Assembly (NCBI GenBank): GCA_016703625.1
Contig: JADJBP010000009.1
Location: forward strand, 118,912-182,911
Direction of reading: 5' to 3'
From: Chitinophagaceae bacterium
GTDB lineage: Bacteria > Bacteroidota > Bacteroidia > Chitinophagales > Chitinophagaceae
DNA length: 64,000 nt
The position numbers and the translations under genes were made by a program. The notes under the pieces were generated by a model that was given only the letters and a program-made list of their open reading frames with translations, was not told the origin of the DNA and searched no databases. This document shows, piece by piece, positions 33,065 through 44,455 of this stretch (positions within the stretch are counted from its first letter, which is position 1; each line of letters starts with the position of its first letter).

Positions 33065-36000
33065 CAGTTGGGCAGATAAAATATATAATTGAAAAAAGCT
33101 TGTTATGAATTCATCCATGGAAGTCCAATGTGCAATCCCTGCCTCTGATTCTTTTTTCCGGCAGGCCTGCCATACAATGATCGACCGCGCCCCCAGGTCT
33201 TCTGTTTCGGTAAGAGTGGATGGTATGGCAGTAAGGGCCCTGTAAAAATTCCCTTCTTCTGCAACACCATATACCCTTGACTGAACCCCTCCGAATTTAT
33301 TGGTTTCAACGATCTCCGACAGTAAACCGGAAGACAGGGCATTCAGTTTTTTTCCGCCGATGCGGGAGAGCAGCAACACCAGTTTATACCGGGTATCCAG
33401 TGCCCGGCTGGAGCCGAAATTATACAGTGAAAAATCTACCTGCTTAAGTTTGCTGAAAACAGAATCAAGGTAAACAAAGGCCAGCGGATCAGTTTTTTTC
33501 ATGTACATCTGTTCCGACATAAAAATATAGGCAAAGGCCTTTTCATTGTCATTCTCAAACTTCTCTGCCAGCTCTGCCGCTTCGGGTTGTTTACCCGCCA
33601 AAGCCAGGTGCACACAAAGGTCTTTCAGCTGGTTGAGAAAAAAGTCTTTTCAAGGTACTCATACTTATCCCTTGACGCAGCAAAATTATCCCTGTTGAAA
33701 AGGTTATAATATTTCATCCCTGTTATGGTATCATTGCGTTCAAAGGCCCGGTTTGCGAGGATCAGGCTAATGAGATTGAGGTCCAGGTTTTTCCCTGACG
33801 GGTGAGTTCCTGCCAGGGTAATGATCCGGGTTAAAGTTTCATCGCCCAGCGGGTAATTGTTATCAAAAGTATACGAATCTACAAATGGTTTAACCTCGAA
33901 TGCCTTGGCGATCCATAAATGGATATATCCCATATCCCCCGGTGTTTTATATAATTCTTCAAAAAGTTTGTGCCTGTCGATGAAATTGAAGAACAGGTCA
34001 GAATGGTAGGTATTGCTGAACCAGCCTTCCATATAATCGGGATAAATGAACAGGTGCCTGCGGCTGTAAGTACGTGTACGCACACCGTCACCAAAATAAG
34101 GTGTGGTAACGGATACTGCTTCTTCCAGGTAAGCGCTATCCACTTTCCTGAAATGATCAACTGCCTGTTGCAGGAGGCTGTCCAGCTCCGCCTTGTCTGA
34201 AGTGATCCCCCGGTCGTAATTGTATTTGTGAATGAACATGGCCCTTCTTTTCTTCTGTTGTGCCATCAGGAAATTCCTGTTGTGTATGTTCTTTACCGTA
34301 TCGATCAGTTTTTCATAATCATCTGCAATGGCATGGAATACATCCCGGTTGGCAAGACAGAGGTTTGGGAAAAAATACCCCTTATAGGAACGCAGCAGGT
34401 CCTTATCTATATTAACCCCGTACAGGTGACTGATATGGCCTGAACGGATAAACGAATTTCGGTAAATGGTAAGCGGTACATTGGTCGGGTATTTGGTTCC
34501 AAGCCACGTGATCAAAGGGCCACGCTTATCCCCGTGGCCAAACTGGTACAAAACACCCAATATGTGGTTGTAATTATTGAACAGGCTGCCGGTAAAATAA
34601 TCATTCTGCCCCGATAGCCTGATGGAATCAAAACACTGCAGCAGTTTTTCTGTATTGCCCAGTGCCGCATACAGGGATGCCAGCGTATGATGGCCACCGT
34701 TATAATCATTGGGTACGCGGCCATTGATCTCGTATGTTCCTTTAGCATAATAAACATCAAAAACAGCCTGCCCGCCGGTATCTTCGAATGGCGAGCACAG
34801 GGCAAGCAACGCATTCAGTTTATCGGGGCTAACCCGGCCAAAGGTGAGCCATTGCTGTAAACCGTAATTCAATTCGGGAGGTATGGATGCCTGGAACAGG
34901 GATGTTGTTTTAAAAAATATCATAGCCAGCCGGTAACCTTCATCGGAAAAATCCCTCAGCATGCCGCCTGTGCTTTCGCCAGGGTTATAATAATTGTCGT
35001 AAGCCAGTAACGTGGTGAACTTATTCAGTTCGGCCATTAAAAATGGGTAATCGGTTTCCCTGGCTGCCAGTTCCCGGAAGGTAGCCTGTACCAGGTTCAT
35101 TAATTCGGTCTTGATCTTAATGGTATCATGTTTGTCGAATACCAGCAGCTGCTTATAGGTTTCCAGCGCCAGGCTTAATCTTGCTTTAGCGTCTAACCCG
35201 TTCAGGTAGGTAAGCATGGAACCCGGCTCATATCGTTCTTCTATCAGCAGCGGCAGGTCCGTTACATCAAACCCTACTTCTTTACTTTTCATCAGTTTTG
35301 ATGATTCAGCACGTACCCGGCCGATCACCCGGCTGTTTTGTTTTTGTTCGGCATCCACCCAGTAAAAACCACTGAGCACCAACATGATCACAATGGCCAG
35401 CAGTATGGCAATGCGCTGCGGACCGTATTTCATAAAGGCCCGGGTAACCACCACCTTGCGGGCACTGCGTTTAATGAATTCCCGTATATCTGCCAGCACG
35501 CCTTCTGCATCAGCAGTTGCTTTTGCAGGATCATCGGGTATCTCTGTATAGCGTTTTATCCAGCCCACATTGGGTTTGCAGTTTCTGTACCAGTTCTCAA
35601 AATAAGTAAGCGGACCGATCGGGAGTAAAAAATCGCTGCTCCTGCCGCTGTCCTTCCAGCGATCAAGCTGCTTTTTAAAATCGAGGTAAGTTGAATAATA
35701 TTCGAATTCCTGGTTGGCCCAGGTGTTCAGTTTGTTCCAGTTGCGTATCAGGCTTTCATGGGTTATATCCAATACCGTATCTTCAGTAAGCTTATGGGTT
35801 TCCGGGTCATCCGTTTTAAAGGGCCTGATGAAAGAATTGCCTTCCTCCCGGTAAATACCGAGTACCTCACTTACCACGGCGGGTGTAATACCGGGTGTAT
35901 TGATGATACCTGTAATTTCTCCAAGCGACATGCGGTTACGCACCGCACGGCTGTTATCGATCTTGGTAAGACAACTGAACGTAAGCGCAATGATCCGTTT

Positions 36001-37119
36001 AACATCCTTGTGTGTGATATCACTGTTGGGGTTACTGGCATGATAATTTTCCCAGGCATTTTCATACAAAACACTGGCATGAATTTCTATCACCTTATTC
36101 AGTCCCGTATCCTGGTAATATTTCTGCCGCTTCGCCGGCAGTTTATCAAACCATTTCCTGAATATGAGTTGCTCTTCATCGGGCAGGTCTTCGGCCGGCA
36201 TACCACCCACCATGGCATAATGTACCAGGTCCATTTCCTGGCTGCCATGACCAGCAGCCAGCCAAACCTGGTTTAATGCATGCTGCAGGATCGGTAACTG
36301 GTCAACCCCTTCGGCAATATCATAAACCAGCCTTTCGATGAGCCGCTGTGAAATGCGGTTTCCGCTGAGGATGGCCGGTTCCCCGATCACCTGCTTCAGG
36401 TCTTTGCGCTTGAGCCTGGGTACAAAGAACTGGGAAAAGCCGATATACTCCGGCAGCCCGCGAAAAGCAGAACACTGACCGATATAATCGGAACGCATGG
36501 TGCATACCAGGTACACCGGTATGTTTCTTTTGATGGCAATACGGGCCGTTTCCAATACCAGGTTAACTACGATCTGTGAATCCTGCGAAGGCGCTTCATT
36601 ATAAAAATTCTCGGGGTTGGTAAAAAATTCTTCAAACTGGTCAACAATGATCATCAGGTTGGCGGCCTTTCTTTTTCCAGACTGCTGCTGGCTTTCATCC
36701 AGGAGTTGCCATTGTTCTGATGACTCATCAATATAAAAATCTGAATTGGTATACAGGTCGATGAGTGAAGAATAGCCACGCCGGAGTTCTGTTTCAATAG
36801 TAAATGCGTTGCTGTTGAAAGTATGTGCCAGTGCATTTGCCATATTGTGCACGGGGCTGCGTTCCGGCCTGAAATCTGCCACTACCCAGTTGGTATATTT
36901 GGCTTTAAAGAACCCGGCACGGGCATTGGGAATAAGCCCGGCATAAATGAGTGATGATTTTCCTTCACCCGATGCACCGGTAACCATGAGGAATTTGTTT
37001 TGCTCCAGCAATGAAGTGATCTGGTCAACCTGCAGGTCGCGGCCTTTGAAATAAAGGCTCTCATCCTCGGTGAATGACCGCAGGCCTGTATATGGACATA
37101 TGTTGTGCAGGTTGGTCAT
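33064..37119 (-). CDS. Membrane-spanning nSTAND1 NTPase B (frameshifted)
   Basis: A protein of about 1350 residues. The N-terminal signature of nSTAND1 (CPYTGLRSFTEDESLYFKGR) is followed by Walker A (TGASGEGKSSLIYAG) and Walker B (LMIIVDQFEEFF), sensor-like segments (CTMRSDYIGQC) and a winged-helix region (EDTVLDITHESLIRNW). A single transmembrane helix lies near residues 567-590 (ILLAIVIMLVLSGFYW). The C-terminal 760 residues are helical repeat-like and predicted outside the membrane. The frame breaks near 33615-33640, and a T miscount near 33095 sets the true C-terminus. Starts with ATG immediately after the TAG of the paralogue upstream. STAND NTPases act as ligand-gated oligomerising switches. 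Confidence 0.8.
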
Positions 37120-40100
37120 CTATTGATTTTCATTTATGTAAGGAAGAAATAGCCGGGTAAAGATGAGTTCATTATCCATGAATTTCTTCCATTCCAATTT
37201 TTGTGACTGTGCTTTGTTAAATCCATGCATTGTCCTCCTTAAAAAAACTGCCCTGTCGCCCGATGAGATCAGTGGCGGAGCCTGCTGCAGTGCTTTATCC
37301 AGTTTTCCATTCAGCGCGTATGCCTCACTGAAACGCCCGATGGCTTCAAACTTATTAAAGGAATTTTTTATGGTGCGGTAGGCTGCTGCTTCATTTTTTC
37401 CAGGATCCATATACATCAGGGCAATGGCTACCTGGTGGCGGTTGGGTTGAAAAACGGCCGGGTTATCGAGCCGGGTCATTTCCGTTTGTGCCGAATCCAG
37501 CAGGCGTTTAGCCATCTCCGGGGATTGCCTGTTCAATGATACCTGCTGGCTGGCATACCCGTACAACGAAGAACGGTTCACTTCTTTTTTAAAAACATTG
37601 ATCAGCCGGTATGCCAGGTCGAACCGGTTGTTTACCGATAATGCCGCAACGGCTTTCGCCGTCAGCTCAAATGAATAGTTATTGACAACATTAAAATTCT
37701 TGAACTGGAATGCATTGAGCAGTTTTTCCGGCTGTATCTTTTGCAGGTATGCTATACCTTTAGCAGTTTCGTTCTGTGCAAATGCCTGGTCACCCAGGTG
37801 CAGGTAAAGAATATTCAGGTCGGCCCACTGGTTTGCGTTCCTTGATCCAAGTTTTGCAGCCAGCCTTTCCAACAGGCCAAATGGTAACGGGTCGTGCAGA
37901 AAAAAATCGGGGGAGGTCATATTAACCTGGTAATCGGACATCCAGGTTTCAAAATATTTAAGTTGATCTGCATTTTGATACAGTTGATCAAATAACCCGT
38001 TATCCAGCACATACTTTGTAAAATCACCCGTGTTGTAAAAATTGATCAGTGCACGTGGTTCAAAGGGATGAAAGGGAACCCGAAGATCGGGATACAGAAA
38101 AAGGTACCCGCGCGGCATGGTGACCAGGTCGGCGCCGGAAGTACCAATGACAGACAAAGGCTGGCCAAGATATTCCACGGGTACCAGCCTGTAATAATTG
38201 ATGGCATCTTTATAAAACTGTGCTGTTCCGGTTTCTGTCATTCCCCTGGTCTCGCTGCGATAGGCAGATAAACAACCCTGGTTTTTAAGCATAACAGCCA
38301 GGTTGAAATTACGTTCATCGGTATTACCAATCTTTAAAATCTCATCTTTCAATTTGGAATAGAAAAAAGTCAGCATACGATCATCTGATAACTTGATATT
38401 CGTGTTGGCATAGGTCTGCCCACGGCCACCGGTATAAAAGTTTGTATTAAACCGCACACCAACATCGATCATGGCCCTTGTAACCAGCCGGTCGTAAAAC
38501 CCGGAGGCACTGATATTTTTCCGCCGGCAATACCCGTTCACAAAATGATCCAGTGAATCAACAGTTCCCCAGGTATAAAACACCCCAGCTATGTTGGCGG
38601 CATTTTCGATATGCGTGGCATAATCGTTCTGGTAAAAGGTTTCGGGGTAGCGAAGCAGTGTATCCACACACTGCAACGCCATGGCGGGCTTGCCTGCAGC
38701 TGCGTATAAACAGGCCAGTTGCTGGTAAAGCCCGTTATATTTCGGGCCGTAATTGTTGCCGCCTCGTACCAACACTTTGTCTACCTGGTAATTATTTTCG
38801 AGCCAGGCGGACCTGGTTTTATTTTCAAATGGTGAAAGTATTTCCAGGAGCCGGTTGATCTCTCCGGATGAAAATGTTTTATGATTGATCCCGTTATCCA
38901 GTGCTGAACCCAGCATCTGAATATCGGTAAAATCCCCGGGTTGTTGGGTTAATACCTGTAATGCCCATTTTGCAGAACGCTTTGCATTGCGGGTAACCAG
39001 TGCCTGTAATGTATCACCGGGGTTGAAATAGCACGCTATCGCGGCCGTTACTGAATAGTCATGCACCAGTTTCAGTTTTTCGGCAAGTTCGGTACCATTA
39101 CCCGTTATGGTAAGCTGTGCAAGTAAACTATCGGCAATGGTTAAACTTTGGAGGATTTGTTGCCGGGGTTCATACCTGCCCTGCATCACCAGGTGTGTGG
39201 CAATGCCGGTAGCTGTTCTTATTTTCTGGTTGCTGTCTTTAACCGCACTGATCATTTCCGGTATGGTTACATTACCATTGAAGAGCAGTTCGGTAATTAC
39301 CGGAACCGCGAACTGCAGGCTTAGCTTTGGTATATTGGACAGTTCAATGCCCTGTTCTTTAATGGACTGCAGCACCTGGTTATTCTGCTGCCGGAAATAA
39401 TTACGGATGGCAAAAGAACTCAGCGTTAACAGGGCGATCAGCCCCAGTACTGCAGCGATACGCCTGGGACCATAGCGCATAACCGTTCGGGTTACCACGT
39501 GTTTGCGGGCACTCCTGGCCAGGAAATCCTGCGCATTGGCCAATACCTGGTTTGCTTTGGCCAGTTTTTTATCCTTGTCAGTATCTTCGGGCAGGTAACG
39601 GGCTATCTAGTAAGCATTGGGTTTCGCCGCGTTGAACCAGTTCTCAAAATAAGTGAGCGGGCCGATGGACAACAGGAAACCGTTCGAGTTGCCGCTTTTT
39701 ACCCAACGGTTCAACTGCTGCTCAAAGTCGAGTGACACCGTGTAATTATCAAATTCCTCTTTTGCCCATTGCCCCAGGTATTCCCAGTTCCGGATCAGGC
39801 TTTCGTGGGTGATATCCAGCACATCATCATCAAGCAATACCCGGCTTTCGGGGTCATCAGTTATAAAAGGGCGTACAAAAGTATTGCCGGGTTCCCTGAA
39901 AATATCCAACACGGCTCCCACTTCCACAGTTCCAAACTCGGGCCTGCCAAGGATATTCGTAATTTCCTTCAGCGTCATCCGGTTTCTTACAGCACGGCTC
40001 TGGTCAATTTTGGTGAGGCATATAAAAGCTGTTTTAATGACTGCTTTTGCATCTTCATCCGAAATGGCCTTCCCGGTTTTCTGTTTATAATAGCCGGCAG

Positions 40101-41165
40101 CCTGCTCATACAGTTTATTGGTATGTGAATCGAGTACATTCTGCAGGTTGGGTTCGTGGTAACAGGCTTTTATGACCGGGCTCAGCCCTTCGAACCAGTT
40201 TGTGAACCGCGCAACCTGCTCATCCGGTAATTCATCTACAGGCATGCCACCAACCATGGCATAGTGTACCAGGTCCATTTCTTCATTTCCCCGGTCGGCT
40301 GCATGCCATACCTGGTTCAGTGCGTGTTGCAGGATAGGTAGCTGGTCAACACCCTCGGTAAGGTCGTGTATCAACCTTTCGGTTAAACGCCGTGTGATGC
40401 GGTTGCCGCTTAAGATGGCCGGCTCTTCAATCACCTGCTGTAATTGTGTACGGTTAAGCCGGGGTACAAAGAACTGCGAGAAACCGATATACTCCGGTAA
40501 CCCGCGGAAAGAAGCACATTGCCCTATATAATCAGACCGCATGGTGAATACAATATAAACGGGCAGGTCTTCATCCAGGGCGATCCTGGCAGTTTCAAGC
40601 AATAAATTAAGTACCAGGTTGGCGTCACCTGACGGTACACCCCGGTGGTAATTTTCGGGATTGGTAAAAAATTCCTCAAACTGGTCGATCAGGATGATGA
40701 GGTTGGCAGCCTCCCTTTTAAGGGCGGCTTTACCGGCATCATCGGCAATTTGCCATGACATGGAAGCCGGGTCAATATATCTTTTTGAATTTTTGTACAG
40801 GTCGATGATGGCAGAAAAGCCATGATGGAGTTCGGCTTCAACAGTATGGAACTTGCGATATCCAGCTGCCGGGCGATGGATCTGCATAAATTCTGGAAAG
40901 GCGAACGTTCGGGCCTGAAATCAGCTACACACCACTGTGAGTATTTGGATTTCAGGAAACCCGCCCTGGCATTGGGAATGATACCTGCATAGATCAAAGA
41001 AGATTTTCCATCACCCGATGCCCCGGTCAGCATAAGGAATTTATTCCGCTGCAGCTGTTCTGTGGCCTGGTCAATATCTTCCTCCCGCCCCTTAAAATAA
41101 AGTGACTCTTCCTCGGTAAAGGATCTTAAACCTGTATAAGGACAAATCTGCTCTGTTTCGAACAT
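37120..41165 (-). CDS. Membrane-spanning nSTAND1 NTPase A, paralogue of B (frameshift and in-frame amber codon)
   Basis: A paralogue of the downstream protein with the same layout and length (about 1348 residues): CPYTGLRSFTEEESLYFKGR, Walker A TGASGDGKSSLIYAG, Walker B LIILIDQFEEFF, FTMRSDYIGQC, winged-helix region (LDITHESLIRNWEYL), one transmembrane helix near residues 565-587 (AVLGLIALLTLSSFAIR) and a 760-residue C-terminal repeat domain. Two defects occur. A missing base near 40850 splits the 158-residue N-terminal piece from the rest. An in-frame TAG at 39607-39609 stands where the paralogue has TGG (Trp), and the frame continues intact to 37120. The N-terminal halves of A and B are very similar and the outer halves are strongly diverged, as expected if they sense different ligands. 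Confidence 0.8.
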
Positions 41166-41421
41166 GGTTGAAACCCGGTGTTGGTAATAAATATTGATTA
41201 CTGAATATGATCACGGACTGATTGTGTTGTTCACACGCTTCAATTGAAATGACTGAACAAAAAATTCAACCATGTCAATACTGTCAGCTGCTTATGCCAG
41301 TTAGTTTTCTATACGCTTATTTCAGCCGGTTTTTTAAGCAAATAGCCTGCTGTTGTTTTTTATAATACAAAATATTCGCATTCAACTCCATGCCTTTTAT
41401 CCAGGCACATGATCCACTTAT

Positions 41422-43531
41422 TTATATTAATCCGCTGTACACTTTTTTAACTTCTGTTGGAATGGTTTCTTTGGGAACGATAGATGATATTACACGTGGC
41501 GCTTTGAAATTGCGTGCCAGGTTACTGTGCGGATTGTCCTCTCCCACCAGGAACAATGGTGTTGGCGAAGAAGCGCCACCTACCTGTTTCCAGATCTGTT
41601 TGATAAAGGGCAATGCCCAGTCGGCCGCATATTTAAAATACACCACAGCCAGTTTGCTTTTCGGGATCTGCTGGGTCGACATCTCGCGGTATGATTCTTC
41701 TCCTTCGGGAAGAATATTCAGTGTCTCCACAGGGAACTCAAGACTAAGTTCATCAATGATATGCCTGGCTTCAAGTTCATCCTGCTGGTTGAAAATAAAA
41801 TAGATCTCGGTATCCCTTGAATCATATACTTTGGCATCGTGTTTCATGATAACCACCCGCATATCATCAACCAGTTGCATAGGCCCCTGGCTGTTGGAGA
41901 ACATCATGTTGCGGGTAATGTTGTTACGTATATACCTGATAAATTGCTGTTGCGCCGGTTTTACCGAATTACTGCTTTCGGGAGAAAGCCATACAAATAC
42001 ATTAAAGTCGGAACCGGGGGCATCGATATTCTTTTTTGCCTCCAGGAACTGGTACTGCGGGAATGAAATTTCATCGTCGGATTCGAAACGCCTCCCAAAT
42101 TCGCCGCTGAGCATATGCAGGGAACAAACGCATTTCTGCATCTCTTCTGCAACTTTTTCCTTAAAGGTTTCATCATCGGCCGGACAGTCAACAGACGGAA
42201 AAACATTGAACCCGGCTTTTTGCAGAATGATGGCCATTTCTTCGCGCCGTTCTTTCATGTCGCCGGAGGTCCAGGCCAGGTATATATTCGGGCGCAGCCT
42301 GTCGATCACCTGAACTTTGATCGCTGATGATATGGAAGTGGAGATCACATTGGGTACGATCTGCCGGGCTGATGCAAAGAAGGAGGATGCCTCAACAGGA
42401 GCAGGGCCCGTTTGTTTCAGCTTTATTGCAGCTACGATCTCCTTGATGGCATTGGCCAGCTTATTGATCTGGTTGCGGTACATGGGCTTTAAAGGGCCCG
42501 CATTTTTTTCATCATCAACCGGCCGTAAAGGGCGGTTCACCCCATCGTCGCGGTAGATAAAATCTATTGACCGAAGGCTTCCTGAAAGTTCAGATTCGAG
42601 CAGTTTTACATCACCGGTATCTATGTCATGGATCTTTACCGGTATCACCCGCGAAACCGTATTGCCATTCGGGAGTTTGATATTGCTGCCGATGCTGTCA
42701 CGGGCGATCTGCTCACGGAATACCCTAAACTCATTTTTCCAAACCGGGGAATCTATATCGCAATAGGTCTGGGAGATAACGGGAATGCATATCAGCGATT
42801 GAACCGGTTGCCCGGATGAAACGCGTTTGTCCTCCGGGTTCTTGTCAACAAATACCGAGAGCCTGTCTTTTAAAGTTGCGCTTAATTCCTGTTTCAGTTT
42901 TTCCACGAATTCCGAAACCCATCCATCATATTCGTTATCGTTGAACCGGTAACTGATGTGGATATCGCAGTCATAATCCGGCAGGATAGAGGATTTGATC
43001 AGTTTGGTAGCCACTGTTCCGTCAGATCCGGCTCCTGCTGAAAATATTTTATACACCCGGATGGGTTCTTTTACATTTTTAAGGCGTTTCTTCCCGTACA
43101 AATTCAGACCGAATCTCATTCTTATTGCGCAGGTCGCGCTGAACAGATTCTGAAACATAGATACCTGCCGGGGGTGCGAGGGACTGGAGGCGTGATGCGA
43201 TATTCACCGGGTCGCCGAAGATATCATCATTCTCAAATACCACTTCGCCCTGGTGAATGCCTATACGCAATTCAAAAGCGCCATCATGGTGGCATGCTTC
43301 CTGTATTTTAATAGCGGCATATACGGCATTGCTTACAGCAGGGAAGCTGGCCATAACGCCATCCCCCAGTTCCTTGATCCAGCGCCCGCCAAACTCTTCG
43401 ATGATGGGCTTTTGTATTTCCCGGTTTTTGCGAAGCAGTTCGAATGCCTTTTGTTCGTTATTACCCATCAATGCCGTATAGCCGACAATATCGGTGAACA
43501 TGATGGCAGCTAGCTGGCGGGAAATTGACAT
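41422..43531 (-). CDS. Class III nucleotidyl cyclase fused to TIR and TIR-like modules (frameshifted)
   Basis: About 703 residues. Residues 1-150 are a class III adenylate/guanylate cyclase catalytic domain with both metal aspartates (MFTDIVGYTALM, LGDGVMASF) and the transition-state Asn/Arg motif VNIASRLQ. Next, about 165-300, a TIR domain: DCDIHISYRFND, SLICIPVISQTY, and a Glu in WKNEFRVFRE at the NADase-type position. A second TIR/DUF4062-like module follows (NIYLAWTSGDMKERREEM, CSLHMLSGEFGRRF) and a third TIR-like one (TEIYFIFNQQDELEAR, LAVVYFKYAADW). The frame breaks near 43105. It heads the operon with the two nSTAND genes, 256 nt upstream of A. It could make or degrade nucleotides; which TIR modules are catalytic is unknown. 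Confidence 0.78.
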
Positions 43532-43607
43532 GAACGGAAATTAAGTAATATTTTCAATTCAGCGAAAATTAAATTTTAATTCCAAAAAAAAAAGATCAAA
43601 ATAAGCG

Positions 43608-43627
43608 TATTACCATTAATGGTAATA
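43608..43627. promoter_or_regulatory. Perfect 20-bp palindrome upstream of the cyclase-TIR operon
   Basis: TATTACCATT followed by AATGGTAATA is an exact 20-bp palindrome, 77 nt before the cyclase start codon. The 363 nt from 43532 to 43894 contain no gene and are AT-rich; this palindrome is the only structured element I see there. A dimeric repressor or activator site is the natural reading. Confidence 0.5.
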
Positions 43628-43894
43628 ATATGTTATTTAATAAGACGGTTTGATTAAAAAAAAGGATTTCTTTTTGCGGAGTAATTAATTTTTACTTCCC
43701 TATACAGGAGATACAAGTTAAAGATATAACGGGGCTGTCAGCCGATCGGTATCAAATAGCCTGCAGTATTGCCAATATCACGTGTAAACGCTTCATAAAC
43801 AAAATATATTTCCAAAAGGATTTACATACCACTTTGCTTATAAAAATGCTTATTCATCGATAACCATTTTATAACACGATGATCTTATATATTT

Positions 43895-44300
43895 TTAAAA
43901 GCCTGTTTCCATTGCGCTGTTAACAATAGCATCAAACGCTGCCTGGGTTATAAACTGTGGCGTGTAAGTGCCCCCCGCATTAAGTATATTTTTATAAAAT
44001 GCCCGCAGGTGGTTGCGACTTCCTTTGGTCAGCATATCATACACTAATCGTATGTCCTGTTGTCAATATTGATCAATGCGTTCTGCAGATCAAATATGTC
44101 AAGGTCTTCAATGGTTGCCCACTTTATAAGCCTCAGTACACTTATATTGCCCGTGTCCCAATTGGTTATACAGGTTCTGCAATGTTGTATTATTAAATAC
44201 CCACGTTTGTGCCGCGGGTCTGTTAAACCATTTAAGCAGCATCAGTGCATCCATGTGCGTTTGTTCACGGCGGATTTGTTTGTGAATAAAGGAACCCCTC
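43895..44300 (-). pseudogene. Remnant of a DUF2202 ferritin-like protein
   Basis: On the minus strand the three frames together spell the C-terminal two-thirds of a DUF2202 (ferritin-like, four-helix) protein: EQTHMDAL, then VFNNTTLQNLYNQL, LVYDMLTKGSRNHLRAF, and YTPQFITQAAFDAIVNSAME. There are several frameshifts, and the N-terminal EEEKLARD-type helix expected upstream of 44300 is not found, so this may be a true remnant rather than only sequencing damage. It ends at 43895. A possible role in iron or peroxide metabolism is by family only. Confidence 0.55.
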
Positions 44301-44455
44301 GCTCCCTAAGTCTGGAGGCTTCGCGTTGGCTTCTCGAAACTTTTTAAGCTGTTTTATTGTGAACCATTATTTTTAGTTCTTCCCCTTTTCATAAAGGTAC
44401 ACTGGTAATTCCTGAAGGCAGCAGGCGTAGCACCCAGTTTAAACAAATGAAGCAA

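Noticed and set aside
39607..41165. Annotating nSTAND A as two separate genes, an NTPase and a membrane protein
   Set aside because: The two parts are in the same frame around a single TAG, and the paralogue next door is one continuous protein across this point.
43532..43894. Plus-strand small genes in the gap upstream of the cyclase
   Set aside because: No frame shows a start with coding-like composition; the minus-strand DUF2202 remnant begins only at 43895.
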